Shown here in pieces: positions 49,739-61,949 of a stretch of 64,000 nt of DNA. The position numbers and the translations under genes were made by a program. The notes under the pieces are model-generated. The model saw only the letters and a program-made list of their open reading frames with translations. It searched no databases and was not told the DNA's origin. The stretch is taken from assembly GCF_037975245.1 (NCBI RefSeq), contig NC_092573.1:15460001-15524000 (forward strand). Reading direction: 5' to 3'. This DNA comes from Apostichopus japonicus. Its lineage: Eukaryota > Echinodermata > Holothuroidea > Aspidochirotida > Stichopodidae. The first letter of the stretch is position 1. Each line of letters starts with the position of its first letter.

Positions 49739-52700
49739 CATCCTTGCTGAATGGGATGGAGGGTAGGGGAGGGGTGGGGGGTGTCCAATTGACTTGGCTG
49801 CCCTATTGGTCGTCTATTTGCTTTTCTACCTGCTACGTAAAGTTTGATATGTCCTGAAAATTACAGTTTGTACACTATCACTCTATCTAGATCATTGCAT
49901 GTGGCAAGTGGTGTGGGTTACTATGGAATCAGGTACCGTATACAGGGTCAGACCTCCATAACGCCCTAATAATGTGATATTATGTATAAATAATGTTTTG
50001 ATGTCATTTCACTAGTTGAGTGGGAATGAGGGGTGGGGATGACTGGAAAGCCCTAATCAGAATATATATGCTGTTGCATGTGCTGTATTCATACAATTTG
50101 ATATATTATAGAGAAAATAGGGATGTACACTGTTATGGCTTTCTCCTATTGTTTGAGAAAGATTTTTTTTACCATTTCCAACAGCATAGATTAAGGTGAT
50201 GTATATTAAATGTAATGTCAAAGGTTTTTTTTTTCAACTTTTAGGGTCCCAATGTGTGTGAGAATTAATGAACATTCTAATATTAATTTTTGACCATCTT
50301 ATTTTCACCGTTTCAAAGTTTTGATGTCATTCCAAATTGATGAACTGCTTAATCTCAAATGCATCAGTGTAGAAAATGATCTTGTCCAACTTTTACAGGC
50401 TCCACCCATATGTGGAACCATAATGTTGGGCAAAAGGGAGTGGGGGGGGGTTGCTGGAGGGGGAAACTGGGAAAGCAGCTATATGTAGGTTAGAGCTATC
50501 ATTAGGATCAAATATTTGAAAGCATAGGATTTTATGTGTATTCATCCTTGTTGAATGGGATGGAGGGTCGGGGAGGGGTGGGGGGTGTCCAATTGACTTG
50601 GCTGCCCTATTGGTCGTCTATTTGCTTTTCTACCTGCTACGTAAAGTTTGATATGTCCTGAAAATTACAGTTTGTACACTATCACTCTATCTAGATCATT
50701 GCATGTGGCAAGTGGTGTGGGTTACTATGGAATCAGGTACCGTATACAGGGTCAGACCTCCATAACGCCCTAATAATGTGATATTATGTATAAATAATGT
50801 TTTGATGTCATTTCACTAGTTGAGTGGGAATGAGGGGTGGGGATGATTGGAAAGCCCTAATCAGAATATATATGCTGTTGCATGTGCTGTATTCATACAA
50901 TTTGATATATTATAGAGAAAATAGGGATGTACACTGTTATGGCTTTCTCCTATTGTTTGAGAAAGATTTTTTTTACCATTTCCAACAGCATAGATTAAGG
51001 TGATGTATATTAAATGTAATGTCAAAGGTTTTTTTTTTTTTCAACTATTAGGGTCCCCATAATGTGTGTGAGAATTAATGAACAGTCTAATATTAATTTT
51101 TGACCATCTTATTTTCACCGTTTCAAAGTTTTGATGTCATTCCAAATTGATGAACTGCTTAATCTCAAATGCATCAGTGTAGAAAATGATCTTGTCCAAC
51201 TTTTACAGGCTCCACCCATATGTGGAACCATAATGTTGGGCAAAAGGGGGGGGGGGATTGCTGAAGGGGGAAACTGGGATAGCAGCTATATGTAGGTTAG
51301 AGCTATCATTAGGATCAAATATTTGAAAGCATAGGATTTTATGTGTATTCATCCTTGTTGAATGGGATGGAGGGTCGGGGAGGGGTGGGGGGTGTCCAAT
51401 TGACTTGGCTGCCCTATTGGTCGTCTATTTGCTTTTCTACCTGCTACGTAAAGTTTGATATGTCCTGAAAATTACAGTTTGTACACTATCACTCTATCTA
51501 GATCATTGCATGTGGCAAGTGGTGTGGGTTACTATGGAATCAGGTACCGTATACAGGGTCAGACCTCCATAACGCCCTAATAATGTGATATTATGTATAA
51601 ATAATGTTTTGATGTCATTTCACTAGTTGAGTGGGAATGAGGGGTGGGGATGATTGGAAAGCCCTAATCAGAATATATATGCTGTTGCATGTGCTGTATT
51701 CATACAATTTGATATATTATAGAGAAAATAGGGATGTACACTGTTATGGCTTTCTCCTATTGTTTGAGAAAGATTTTTTTTACAATTTCCAACAGCATAG
51801 ATTAAGGTGATGTATATTAAATGTAATGTCAAAGGGTTTTTTTTTTCAACTATTAGGGTCCCAATGTGTGTGAGAATTAATGAACAGTCTAATATTAATT
51901 TTTGACCATCTTATTTTCACCGTTTCAAAGTTTTGATGTCATTCCAAATTGATGAACTGCTTAATCTCAAATGCATCAGTGTAGAAAATGATCTTGTCCA
52001 ACTTTTACAGGCTCCACCCATATGTGGAACCATAATGTTGGGCAAAAGGGGGGGGGGGGGGATTGCTGAAGGGGGAAACTGGGAAAGCAGCTATATGTAG
52101 GTTAGAGCTATCATTAGGATCAAATATTTGAAAGCATAGGATTTTACGTGTATTCATCCTTGTTGAATGGGATGGAGGGTCGGGGAGGGGTGGGGGGTGT
52201 CCAATTGACTTGGCTGCCCTATTGGTCGTCTATTTGCTTTTCTACCTGCTACGTAAAGTTTGATATGTCCTGAAAATTACAGTTTGTACACTATCACTCT
52301 ATCTAGATCATTGCATGTGGCAAGTGGTGTGGGTTACTATGGAATCAGGTACCGTATACAGGGTCAGACCTCCATAACGCCCTAATAATGTGATATTATG
52401 TATAAATAATGTTTTGATGTCATTTCACTAGTTGAGTGGGAATGAGGGGTGGGGATGATTGGAAAGCCCTAATCATAATATATATGCTGTTGCATGTGCT
52501 GTATTCATACAATTTGATATATCATAGAGAAAATAGGGATGTACACTGTTATGGCTTTCTCCTATTGTTTGAGAAAGATTTTTTTTACAATTTCCAACAG
52601 CATAGATTAAGGTGATGTATATTAAATGTAATGTCAAAGGGTTTTTTTTTTCAACTATTAGGGTCCCAATGTGTGTGAGAATTAATGAACAGTCTAATAT

Positions 52701-53762
52701 TAATTTTTGACCATCTTATTTTCACCGTTTCAAAGTTTTGATGTCATTCCAAATTGATGAACTGCTTAATCTCAAATGCATCAGTGTAGAAAATGATCTT
52801 GTCCAACTTTTACAGGCTCCACCCATATGTGGAACCATAATGTTGGGCAAAAGGGGGGGGGGGATTGCTGAAGGGGGAAACTGGGAAAGCAGCTATATGT
52901 AGGTTAGAGCTATCATTAGGATCAAATATTTGAAAGCATAGGATTTTACGTGTATTCATCCTTGTTGAATGGGATGGAGGGTCGGGGAGGGGTGGGGGTG
53001 TCCAATTGACTTGGCTGCCCTATTGGTCGTCTATTTGCTTTTCTACCTGCTACGTAAAGTTTGATATGTCCTGAAAATTACAGTTTGTACACTATCACTC
53101 TATCTAGATCATTGCATGTGGCAAGTGGTGTGGGTTACTATGGAATCAGGTACCGTATACAGGGTCAGACCTCCATAACGCCCTAATAATGTGATATTAT
53201 GTATAAATAATGTTTTGATGTCATTTCACTAGTTGAGTGGGAATGAGGGGTGGGGATGATTGGAAAGCCCTAATCAGAATATATATGCTGTTGCATGTGC
53301 TATATTCATACAATTTGATATATCATAGAGAAAATAGGGATGTACAGTTATGGCTTTCTCCTATTGTTTGAGAAAGATTTTTTTACCATTTCCAACAGCA
53401 TAGATTAAGGTGATGTATATTAAATGTAATGTCAACGGTTTTTTTTTTTTCAACTATTAGGGTCCCCATAATGTGTGTGAGAATTAATGAACAGTCTAAT
53501 ATTAATTTTTGACCATCTTATTTTCACCGTTTCAAAGTTTTGATGTCATTCCAAATTGATGAACTGCTTAATCTCAAATGCATCAGTGTAGAAAATGATC
53601 TTGTCCAACTTTTACAGGCTCCACCCATATGTGGAACCATAATGTTGGGCAAAAGGGAGGGGGGGGGGGATTGCTGGAGGGGGAAACTGGGAAAGCAGCT
53701 ATATGTAGGTTAGAGCTATCATTAGGATCAAATATTTGAAAGCATAGGATTTTATGTGTATT
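49739..53762. repeat. Five-unit higher-order repeat, first copy (period 4.02 kb)
   Basis: The series of markers is: CCTTGCTGAATG, GATGACTGG and GGGAGTGGGG in the first unit; GGGATAGCAG in the second; TACAATTTCC and ATTTTACGTG in the third; TACAATTTCC, AATCATAAT and ATTTTACGTG in the fourth; GCTATATTC, TGTACAGTTATGG and GTCAACGG in the fifth. The identical series follows at 53763-57784. Confidence 0.9.
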
Positions 53763-56700
53763 CATCCTTGCTGAATGGGATGGAGGGTAGGGGAGGGGTG
53801 GGGGGTGTCCAATTGACTTGGCTGCCCTATTGGTCGTCTATTTGCTTTTCTACCTGCTACGTAAAGTTTGATATGTCCTGAAAATTACAGTTTGTACACT
53901 ATCACTCTATCTAGATCATTGCATGTGGCAAGTGGTGTGGGTTACTATGGAATCAGGTACCGTATACAGGGTCAGACCTCCATAACGCCCTAATAATGTG
54001 ATATTATGTATAAATAATGTTTTGATGTCATTTCACTAGTTGAGTGGGAATGAGGGGTGGGGATGACTGGAAAGCCCTAATCAGAATATATATGCTGTTG
54101 CATGTGCTGTATTCATACAATTTGATATATTATAGAGAAAATAGGGATGTACACTGTTATGGCTTTCTCCTATTGTTTGAGAAAGATTTTTTTTACCATT
54201 TCCAACAGCATAGATTAAGGTGATGTATATTAAATGTAATGTCAAAGGTTTTTTTTTTCAACTTTTAGGGTCCCAATGTGTGTGAGAATTAATGAACATT
54301 CTAATATTAATTTTTGACCATCTTATTTTCACCGTTTCAAAGTTTTGATGTCATTCCAAATTGATGAACTGCTTAATCTCAAATGCATCAGTGTAGAAAA
54401 TGATCTTGTCCAACTTTTACAGGCTCCACCCATATGTGGAACCATAATGTTGGGCAAAAGGGAGTGGGGGGGGGTTGCTGGAGGGGGAAACTGGGAAAGC
54501 AGCTATATGTAGGTTAGAGCTATCATTAGGATCAAATATTTGAAAGCATAGGATTTTATGTGTATTCATCCTTGTTGAATGGGATGGAGGGTCGGGGAGG
54601 GGTGGGGGGTGTCCAATTGACTTGGCTGCCCTATTGGTCGTCTATTTGCTTTTCTACCTGCTACGTAAAGTTTGATATGTCCTGAAAATTACAGTTTGTA
54701 CACTATCACTCTATCTAGATCATTGCATGTGGCAAGTGGTGTGGGTTACTATGGAATCAGGTACCGTATACAGGGTCAGACCTCCATAACGCCCTAATAA
54801 TGTGATATTATGTATAAATAATGTTTTGATGTCATTTCACTAGTTGAGTGGGAATGAGGGGTGGGGATGATTGGAAAGCCCTAATCAGAATATATATGCT
54901 GTTGCATGTGCTGTATTCATACAATTTGATATATTATAGAGAAAATAGGGATGTACACTGTTATGGCTTTCTCCTATTGTTTGAGAAAGATTTTTTTTAC
55001 CATTTCCAACAGCATAGATTAAGGTGATGTATATTAAATGTAATGTCAAAGGTTTTTTTTTTTTTCAACTATTAGGGTCCCCATAATGTGTGTGAGAATT
55101 AATGAACAGTCTAATATTAATTTTTGACCATCTTATTTTCACCGTTTCAAAGTTTTGATGTCATTCCAAATTGATGAACTGCTTAATCTCAAATGCATCA
55201 GTGTAGAAAATGATCTTGTCCAACTTTTACAGGCTCCACCCATATGTGGAACCATAATGTTGGGCAAAAGGGGGGGGGGGATTGCTGAAGGGGGAAACTG
55301 GGATAGCAGCTATATGTAGGTTAGAGCTATCATTAGGATCAAATATTTGAAAGCATAGGATTTTATGTGTATTCATCCTTGTTGAATGGGATGGAGGGTC
55401 GGGGAGGGGTGGGGGGTGTCCAATTGACTTGGCTGCCCTATTGGTCGTCTATTTGCTTTTCTACCTGCTACGTAAAGTTTGATATGTCCTGAAAATTACA
55501 GTTTGTACACTATCACTCTATCTAGATCATTGCATGTGGCAAGTGGTGTGGGTTACTATGGAATCAGGTACCGTATACAGGGTCAGACCTCCATAACGCC
55601 CTAATAATGTGATATTATGTATAAATAATGTTTTGATGTCATTTCACTAGTTGAGTGGGAATGAGGGGTGGGGATGATTGGAAAGCCCTAATCAGAATAT
55701 ATATGCTGTTGCATGTGCTGTATTCATACAATTTGATATATTATAGAGAAAATAGGGATGTACACTGTTATGGCTTTCTCCTATTGTTTGAGAAAGATTT
55801 TTTTTACAATTTCCAACAGCATAGATTAAGGTGATGTATATTAAATGTAATGTCAAAGGGTTTTTTTTTTCAACTATTAGGGTCCCAATGTGTGTGAGAA
55901 TTAATGAACAGTCTAATATTAATTTTTGACCATCTTATTTTCACCGTTTCAAAGTTTTGATGTCATTCCAAATTGATGAACTGCTTAATCTCAAATGCAT
56001 CAGTGTAGAAAATGATCTTGTCCAACTTTTACAGGCTCCACCCATATGTGGAACCATAATGTTGGGCAAAAGGGGGGGGGGGGGATTGCTGAAGGGGGAA
56101 ACTGGGAAAGCAGCTATATGTAGGTTAGAGCTATCATTAGGATCAAATATTTGAAAGCATAGGATTTTACGTGTATTCATCCTTGTTGAATGGGATGGAG
56201 GGTCGGGGAGGGGTGGGGGGTGTCCAATTGACTTGGCTGCCCTATTGGTCGTCTATTTGCTTTTCTACCTGCTACGTAAAGTTTGATATGTCCTGAAAAT
56301 TACAGTTTGTACACTATCACTCTATCTAGATCATTGCATGTGGCAAGTGGTGTGGGTTACTATGGAATCAGGTACCGTATACAGGGTCAGACCTCCATAA
56401 CGCCCTAATAATGTGATATTATGTATAAATAATGTTTTGATGTCATTTCACTAGTTGAGTGGGAATGAGGGGTGGGGATGATTGGAAAGCCCTAATCATA
56501 ATATATATGCTGTTGCATGTGCTGTATTCATACAATTTGATATATCATAGAGAAAATAGGGATGTACACTGTTATGGCTTTCTCCTATTGTTTGAGAAAG
56601 ATTTTTTTTACAATTTCCAACAGCATAGATTAAGGTGATGTATATTAAATGTAATGTCAAAGGGTTTTTTTTTTCAACTATTAGGGTCCCAATGTGTGTG

Positions 56701-57784
56701 AGAATTAATGAACAGTCTAATATTAATTTTTGACCATCTTATTTTCACCGTTTCAAAGTTTTGATGTCATTCCAAATTGATGAACTGCTTAATCTCAAAT
56801 GCATCAGTGTAGAAAATGATCTTGTCCAACTTTTACAGGCTCCACCCATATGTGGAACCATAATGTTGGGCAAAAGGGGGGGGGGGATTGCTGAAGGGGG
56901 AAACTGGGAAAGCAGCTATATGTAGGTTAGAGCTATCATTAGGATCAAATATTTGAAAGCATAGGATTTTACGTGTATTCATCCTTGTTGAATGGGATGG
57001 AGGGTCGGGGAGGGGTGGGGGTGTCCAATTGACTTGGCTGCCCTATTGGTCGTCTATTTGCTTTTCTACCTGCTACGTAAAGTTTGATATGTCCTGAAAA
57101 TTACAGTTTGTACACTATCACTCTATCTAGATCATTGCATGTGGCAAGTGGTGTGGGTTACTATGGAATCAGGTACCGTATACAGGGTCAGACCTCCATA
57201 ACGCCCTAATAATGTGATATTATGTATAAATAATGTTTTGATGTCATTTCACTAGTTGAGTGGGAATGAGGGGTGGGGATGATTGGAAAGCCCTAATCAG
57301 AATATATATGCTGTTGCATGTGCTATATTCATACAATTTGATATATCATAGAGAAAATAGGGATGTACAGTTATGGCTTTCTCCTATTGTTTGAGAAAGA
57401 TTTTTTTACCATTTCCAACAGCATAGATTAAGGTGATGTATATTAAATGTAATGTCAACGGTTTTTTTTTTTCAACTATTAGGGTCCCCATAATGTGTGT
57501 GAGAATTAATGAACAGTCTAATATTAATTTTTGACCATCTTATTTTCACCGTTTCAAAGTTTTGATGTCATTCCAAATTGATGAACTGCTTAATCTCAAA
57601 TGCATCAGTGTAGAAAATGATCTTGTCCAACTTTTACAGGCTCCACCCATATGTGGAACCATAATGTTGGGCAAAAGGGAGGGGGGGGGGGATTGCTGGA
57701 GGGGGAAACTGGGAAAGCAGCTATATGTAGGTTAGAGCTATCATTAGGATCAAATATTTGAAAGCATAGGATTTTATGTGTATT
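53763..57784. repeat. Five-unit higher-order repeat, second copy
   Basis: Repeats all markers of 49739-53762 in order. Unit-by-unit offsets are 4024, 4024, 4024, 4023 and 4023 bp. The differences I see are mostly one-base changes in homopolymer length plus a few substitutions such as TATCATAG or TATTATAG, so this is one of the youngest duplications here. Confidence 0.9.
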
Positions 57785-60700
57785 CATCCTTGTTGAATGG
57801 GATGGAGGGTCTGGGGAGGGGTGGGGGGTGTCCAATTGACTTGGCTGCCCTATTGGTCGTCTATTTGCTTTTCTACCTGCTACGTAAAGTTTGATATGTC
57901 CTGAAAATTACAGTTTGTACACTATCACTCTATCTAGATCATTGCATGTGGCAAGTGGTGTGGGTTACTATGGAATCAGGTACCGTATACAGGGTCAGAC
58001 CTCCATAACGCCCTAATAATGTGATATTATGTATAAATAATGTTTTGATGTCATTTCACTAGTTGAGTGGGAATGAGGGGTGGGGATGACTGGAAAGCCC
58101 TAATCAGAATATATATGCTGTTGCATGTGCTGTATTCATACAATTTGATATATTATAGAGAAAATAGGGATGTACACTGTTATGGCTTTCTCCTATTGTT
58201 TGAGAAAGATTTTTGTTACCATTTCCAACAGCATAGATTAAGGTGATGTATATTAAATGTAATGTCAAAGGTTTTTTTTTTCAACTTTTAGGGTCCCAAT
58301 GTGTGTGAGAATTAATGAACAGTCTAATATTAATTTTTGACCATCTTATTTTCACCGTTTCAAAGTTTTGATGTCATTCCAAATTGATGAACTGCTTAAT
58401 CTCAAATGCATCAGTGTAGAAAATGATCTTGTCCAACTTTTACAGGCTCCACCCATATGTGGAACCATAATGTTGGGCAAAAGGGAGGGGGGGGGGTTGC
58501 TGAAGGGGGAAACTGGGAAAGCAGCTATATGTAGGTTAGAGCTATCATTAGGATCAAATATTTGAAAGCATAGGATTTTATGTGTATTCATCCTTGTTGA
58601 ATGGGATGGAGGGTCGGGGAGGGGTGGGGGGTGTCCAATTGACTTGGCTGCCCTATTGGTCGTCTATTTGCTTTTCTACCTGCTACGTAAAGTTTGATAT
58701 GTCCTGAAAATTACAGTTTGTACACTATCACTCTATCTAGATCATTGCATGTGGCAAGTGGTGTGGGTTACTAATACGGTACCTGATTCCATTGGAATCA
58801 GGTACCGTATACAGGGTCAGACCTCCATAACACCCTAATAATGTGATATTATGTATAAATAATGTTTTGATGTCATTTCACTAGTTGAGTGGGAATGAGG
58901 GGTGGGGATGATTGGAAAGCCCTAATCAGAATATATATGCTGTTGCATGTGCTGTATTCATACAATTTGATATATTATAGAGAAAATAGGGATGTACACT
59001 GTTATGGCTTTCTCCTATTGTTTGAGAAAGATTTTTTTTACCATTTCCAACAGCATAGATTAAGGTGATGTATATTAAATGTAATGTCAAAGGTTTTTTT
59101 TTTTTCAACTATTAGGGTCCCCATAATGTGTGTGAGAATTAATGAACAGTCTAATATTAATTTTTGACCATCTTATTTTCACCGTTTCAAAGTTTTGATG
59201 TCATTCCAAATTGATGAACTGCTTAATCTCAAATGCATCAGTGTAGAAAATGATCTTGTCCAACTTTTACAGGCTCCACCCATATGTGGAACCATAATGT
59301 TGGGCAAAAGGGGGGGGGGATTGCTGAAGGGGGAAACTGGGATAGCAGCTATATGTAGGTTAGAGCTATCATTAGGATCAAATATTTGAAAGCATAGGAT
59401 TTTATGTGTATTCATCCTTGTTGAATGGGATGGAGGGTCGGGGAGGGGTGGGGGGTGTCCAATTGACTTGGCTGCCCTATTGGTCGTCTATTTGCTTTTC
59501 TACCTGCTACGTAAAGTTTGATATGTCCTGAAAATTACAGTTTGTACACTATCACTCTATCTAGATCATTGCATGTGGCAAGTGGTGTGGGTTACTATGG
59601 AATCAGGTACCGTATACAGGGTCAGACCTCCATAACGCCCTAATAATGTGATATTATGTATAAATAATGTTTTGATGTCATTTCACTAGTTGAGTGGGAA
59701 TGAGGGGTGGGGATGATTGGAAAGCCCTAATCAGAATATATATGCTGTTGCATGTGCTGTATTCATACAATTTGATATATTATAGAGAAAATAGGGATGT
59801 ACACTGTTATGGCTTTCTCCTATTGTTTGAGAAAGATTTTTTTTACCATTTCCAACAGCATAGATTAAGGTGATGTATATTAAATGTAATGTCAAAGGGT
59901 TTTTTTTTTCAACTATTAGGGTCCCAATGTGTGTGAGAATTAATGAACAGTCTAATATTAATTTTTGACCATCTTATTTTCACCGTTTCAAAGTTTTGAT
60001 GTCATTCCAAATTGATGAACTGCTTAATCTCAAATGCATCAGTGTAGAAAATGATCTTGTCCAACTTTTACAGGCTCCACCCATATGTGGAACCATAATG
60101 TTGGGCAAAAGGGGGGGGGGGGGGATTGCTGAAGGGGGAAACTGGGAAAGCAGCTATATGTAGGTTAGAGCTATCATTAGGATCAAATATTTGAAAGCAT
60201 AGGATTTTATGTGTATTCATCCTTGTTGAATGGGATGGAGGGTCGGGGAGGGGTGGGGGGTGTCCAATTGACTTGGCTGCCCTATTGGTCGTCTATTTGC
60301 TTTTCTACCTGCTACGTAAAGTTTGATATGTCCTGAAAATTACAGTTTGTACACTATCACTCTATCTAGATCATTGCATGTGGCAAGTGGTGTGGGTTAC
60401 TATGGAATCAGGTACCGTATACAGGGTCAGACCTCCATAACGCCCTAATAATGTGATATTATGTATAAATAATGTTTTGATGTCATTTCACTAGTTGAGT
60501 GGGAATGAGGGGTGGGGATGATTGGAAAGCCCTAATCAGAATATATATGCTGTTGCATGTGCTGTATTCATACAATTTGATATATCATAGAGAAAATAGG
60601 GATGTACAGTTATGGCTTTCTCCTATTGTTTGAGAAAGATTTTTTTACCATTTCCAACAGCATAGATTAAGGTGATGTATATTAAATGTAATGTCAAAGG

Positions 60701-61021
60701 GTTTTTTTTTTCAACTATTAGGGTCCCCATAATGTGTGTGAGAATTAATGAACAGTCTAATATTAATTTTTGACCATCTTATTTTCACCGTTTCAAAGTT
60801 TTGATGTCATTCCAAATTGATGAACTGCTTAATCTCAAATGCATCAGTGTAGAAAATGATCTTGTCCAACTTTTACAGGCTCCACCCATATGTGGAACCA
60901 TAATGTTGGGCAAAAGGGAGGGGGGGGGATTGCTGGAGGGGGAAACTGGGAAAGCAGCTATATGTAGGTTAGAGCTATCATTAGGATCAAATATTTGAAA
61001 GCATAGGATTTTATGTGTATT
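57785..61021. repeat. Third, four-unit version of the higher-order repeat
   Basis: Unit 57785 has GATGACTGG and the GGGTCTGGGG start; unit 58589 has GGGATAGCAG; unit 60218 has TGTACAGTTATGG. The unit type with TACAATTTCC and AATCATAAT is missing, so this copy is one unit shorter. Units 57785 and 58589 are closer to 12873 and 13678 (GGGTCTGGGG, GATTTTTGTTACC, TTGCTGAAG, AACACCC) than to 53763 and 54567. Confidence 0.75.
58774..58810. repeat. Perfect 37-bp palindrome made by an inverted 19-bp insertion
   Basis: Ordinary units read GTTACTATGGAATCAGG. Here 19 bases are inserted after GTTACTA that are the reverse complement of the sequence just downstream. This gives two perfect 18-bp arms (58774-58791 and 58793-58810) around one T. 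The arms contain GGTACC, itself a palindrome. It is found in this unit only and is the likely result of fold-back template switching during replication or repair. Confidence 0.95.
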
Positions 61022-61949
61022 CATCCTTGTTGAATGGGATGGAGGGTCTGGGGAGGGGTGGGGGGTGTCCAATTGACTTGGCTGCCCTATTGGTCGTCTA
61101 TTTGCTTTTCTACCTGCTACGTAAAGTTTGATATGTCCTGAAAATTACAGTTTGTACACTATCACTCTATCTAGATCATTGCATGTGGCAAGTGGTGACA
61201 GTGGGTTGCTATGGAATCAGGTACCGTATACAGGGTCAGACCTCCATAACGACCTAATAATAGTGTACAATGTACACTATCACTCTATCTAGATCATTGC
61301 ATGGGGCAAGTGGTGTGGGTTACTATGGAATCAGGTACCGTATACAGGGTCAGACCCTCATAACGCCCTAATAATGTGATATTATGTATAAATAATGTTT
61401 TGATGTCATTCCACTAGTTGTGTGGGAATGAGGGGTGGGGATGATTGGAAAGCCCTAATCAGAATATATATGCTGTTGCATGTGCTGTATTCATACAATT
61501 TGATATATTATAGAGAAAATAGGGATGTACACTGTTATGGCTTTCTCCTATTGTTTGAGAAAGATTTTTGTTACCATTTCCAACAGCATAGATTAAGGTG
61601 ATGTATATTAGATGTAATGTCAAAGGTTTTTTTTTTTTTTTTTAACTATTAGGGTCCCAATGTGTGTGAGAATTAATGAACAGTCTAATATTAATTTTTG
61701 ACCATCTTATTTTCACCGTTTCAAAGTTTTGATGTCATTCCAAATTGATGAACTGCTTAATCTCAAATGCATCAGTGTAGAAAATGATCTTGTCCAACTT
61801 TTACAGGCTCCACCCATATGTGGAACCATAATGTTGGGCAAAAGGGGGGGGGGGGGATTGCTGAAGGGGGAAACTGGGAAAGCAGCTATATGTAGGTTAG
61901 AGCTATCATTAGGATCAAATATTTGAAAGCATAGGATTTTATGTGTATT
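61022..61949. repeat. Rearranged composite unit, 928 bp
   Basis: The first ~240 bases are a Q unit with GGGTCTGGGG and a 4-bp ACAG insertion (GGTGACAGTGGG, near 61197-61205), ending at CGACCTAATAA. The sequence then returns to the TGTACACTATC motif (about base 131 of the unit) and continues as a P unit with GGGGCAAG, ACCCTCAT, GTTGTGTGGG and a 17-T tract. About 125 bp is therefore present twice. The joint carries a short palindrome (separate entry). Confidence 0.9.
61260..61280. repeat. 21-bp palindrome at a rearrangement joint
   Basis: Two 10-bp arms, ATAGTGTACA (61260-61269) and TGTACACTAT (61271-61280), surround one A. The left arm replaces the usual GTGATATTATG and is an inverted copy of the right arm, which is the normal start of the repeated segment. 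It marks the exact switch from the Q-type to the P-type unit. Confidence 0.9.
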
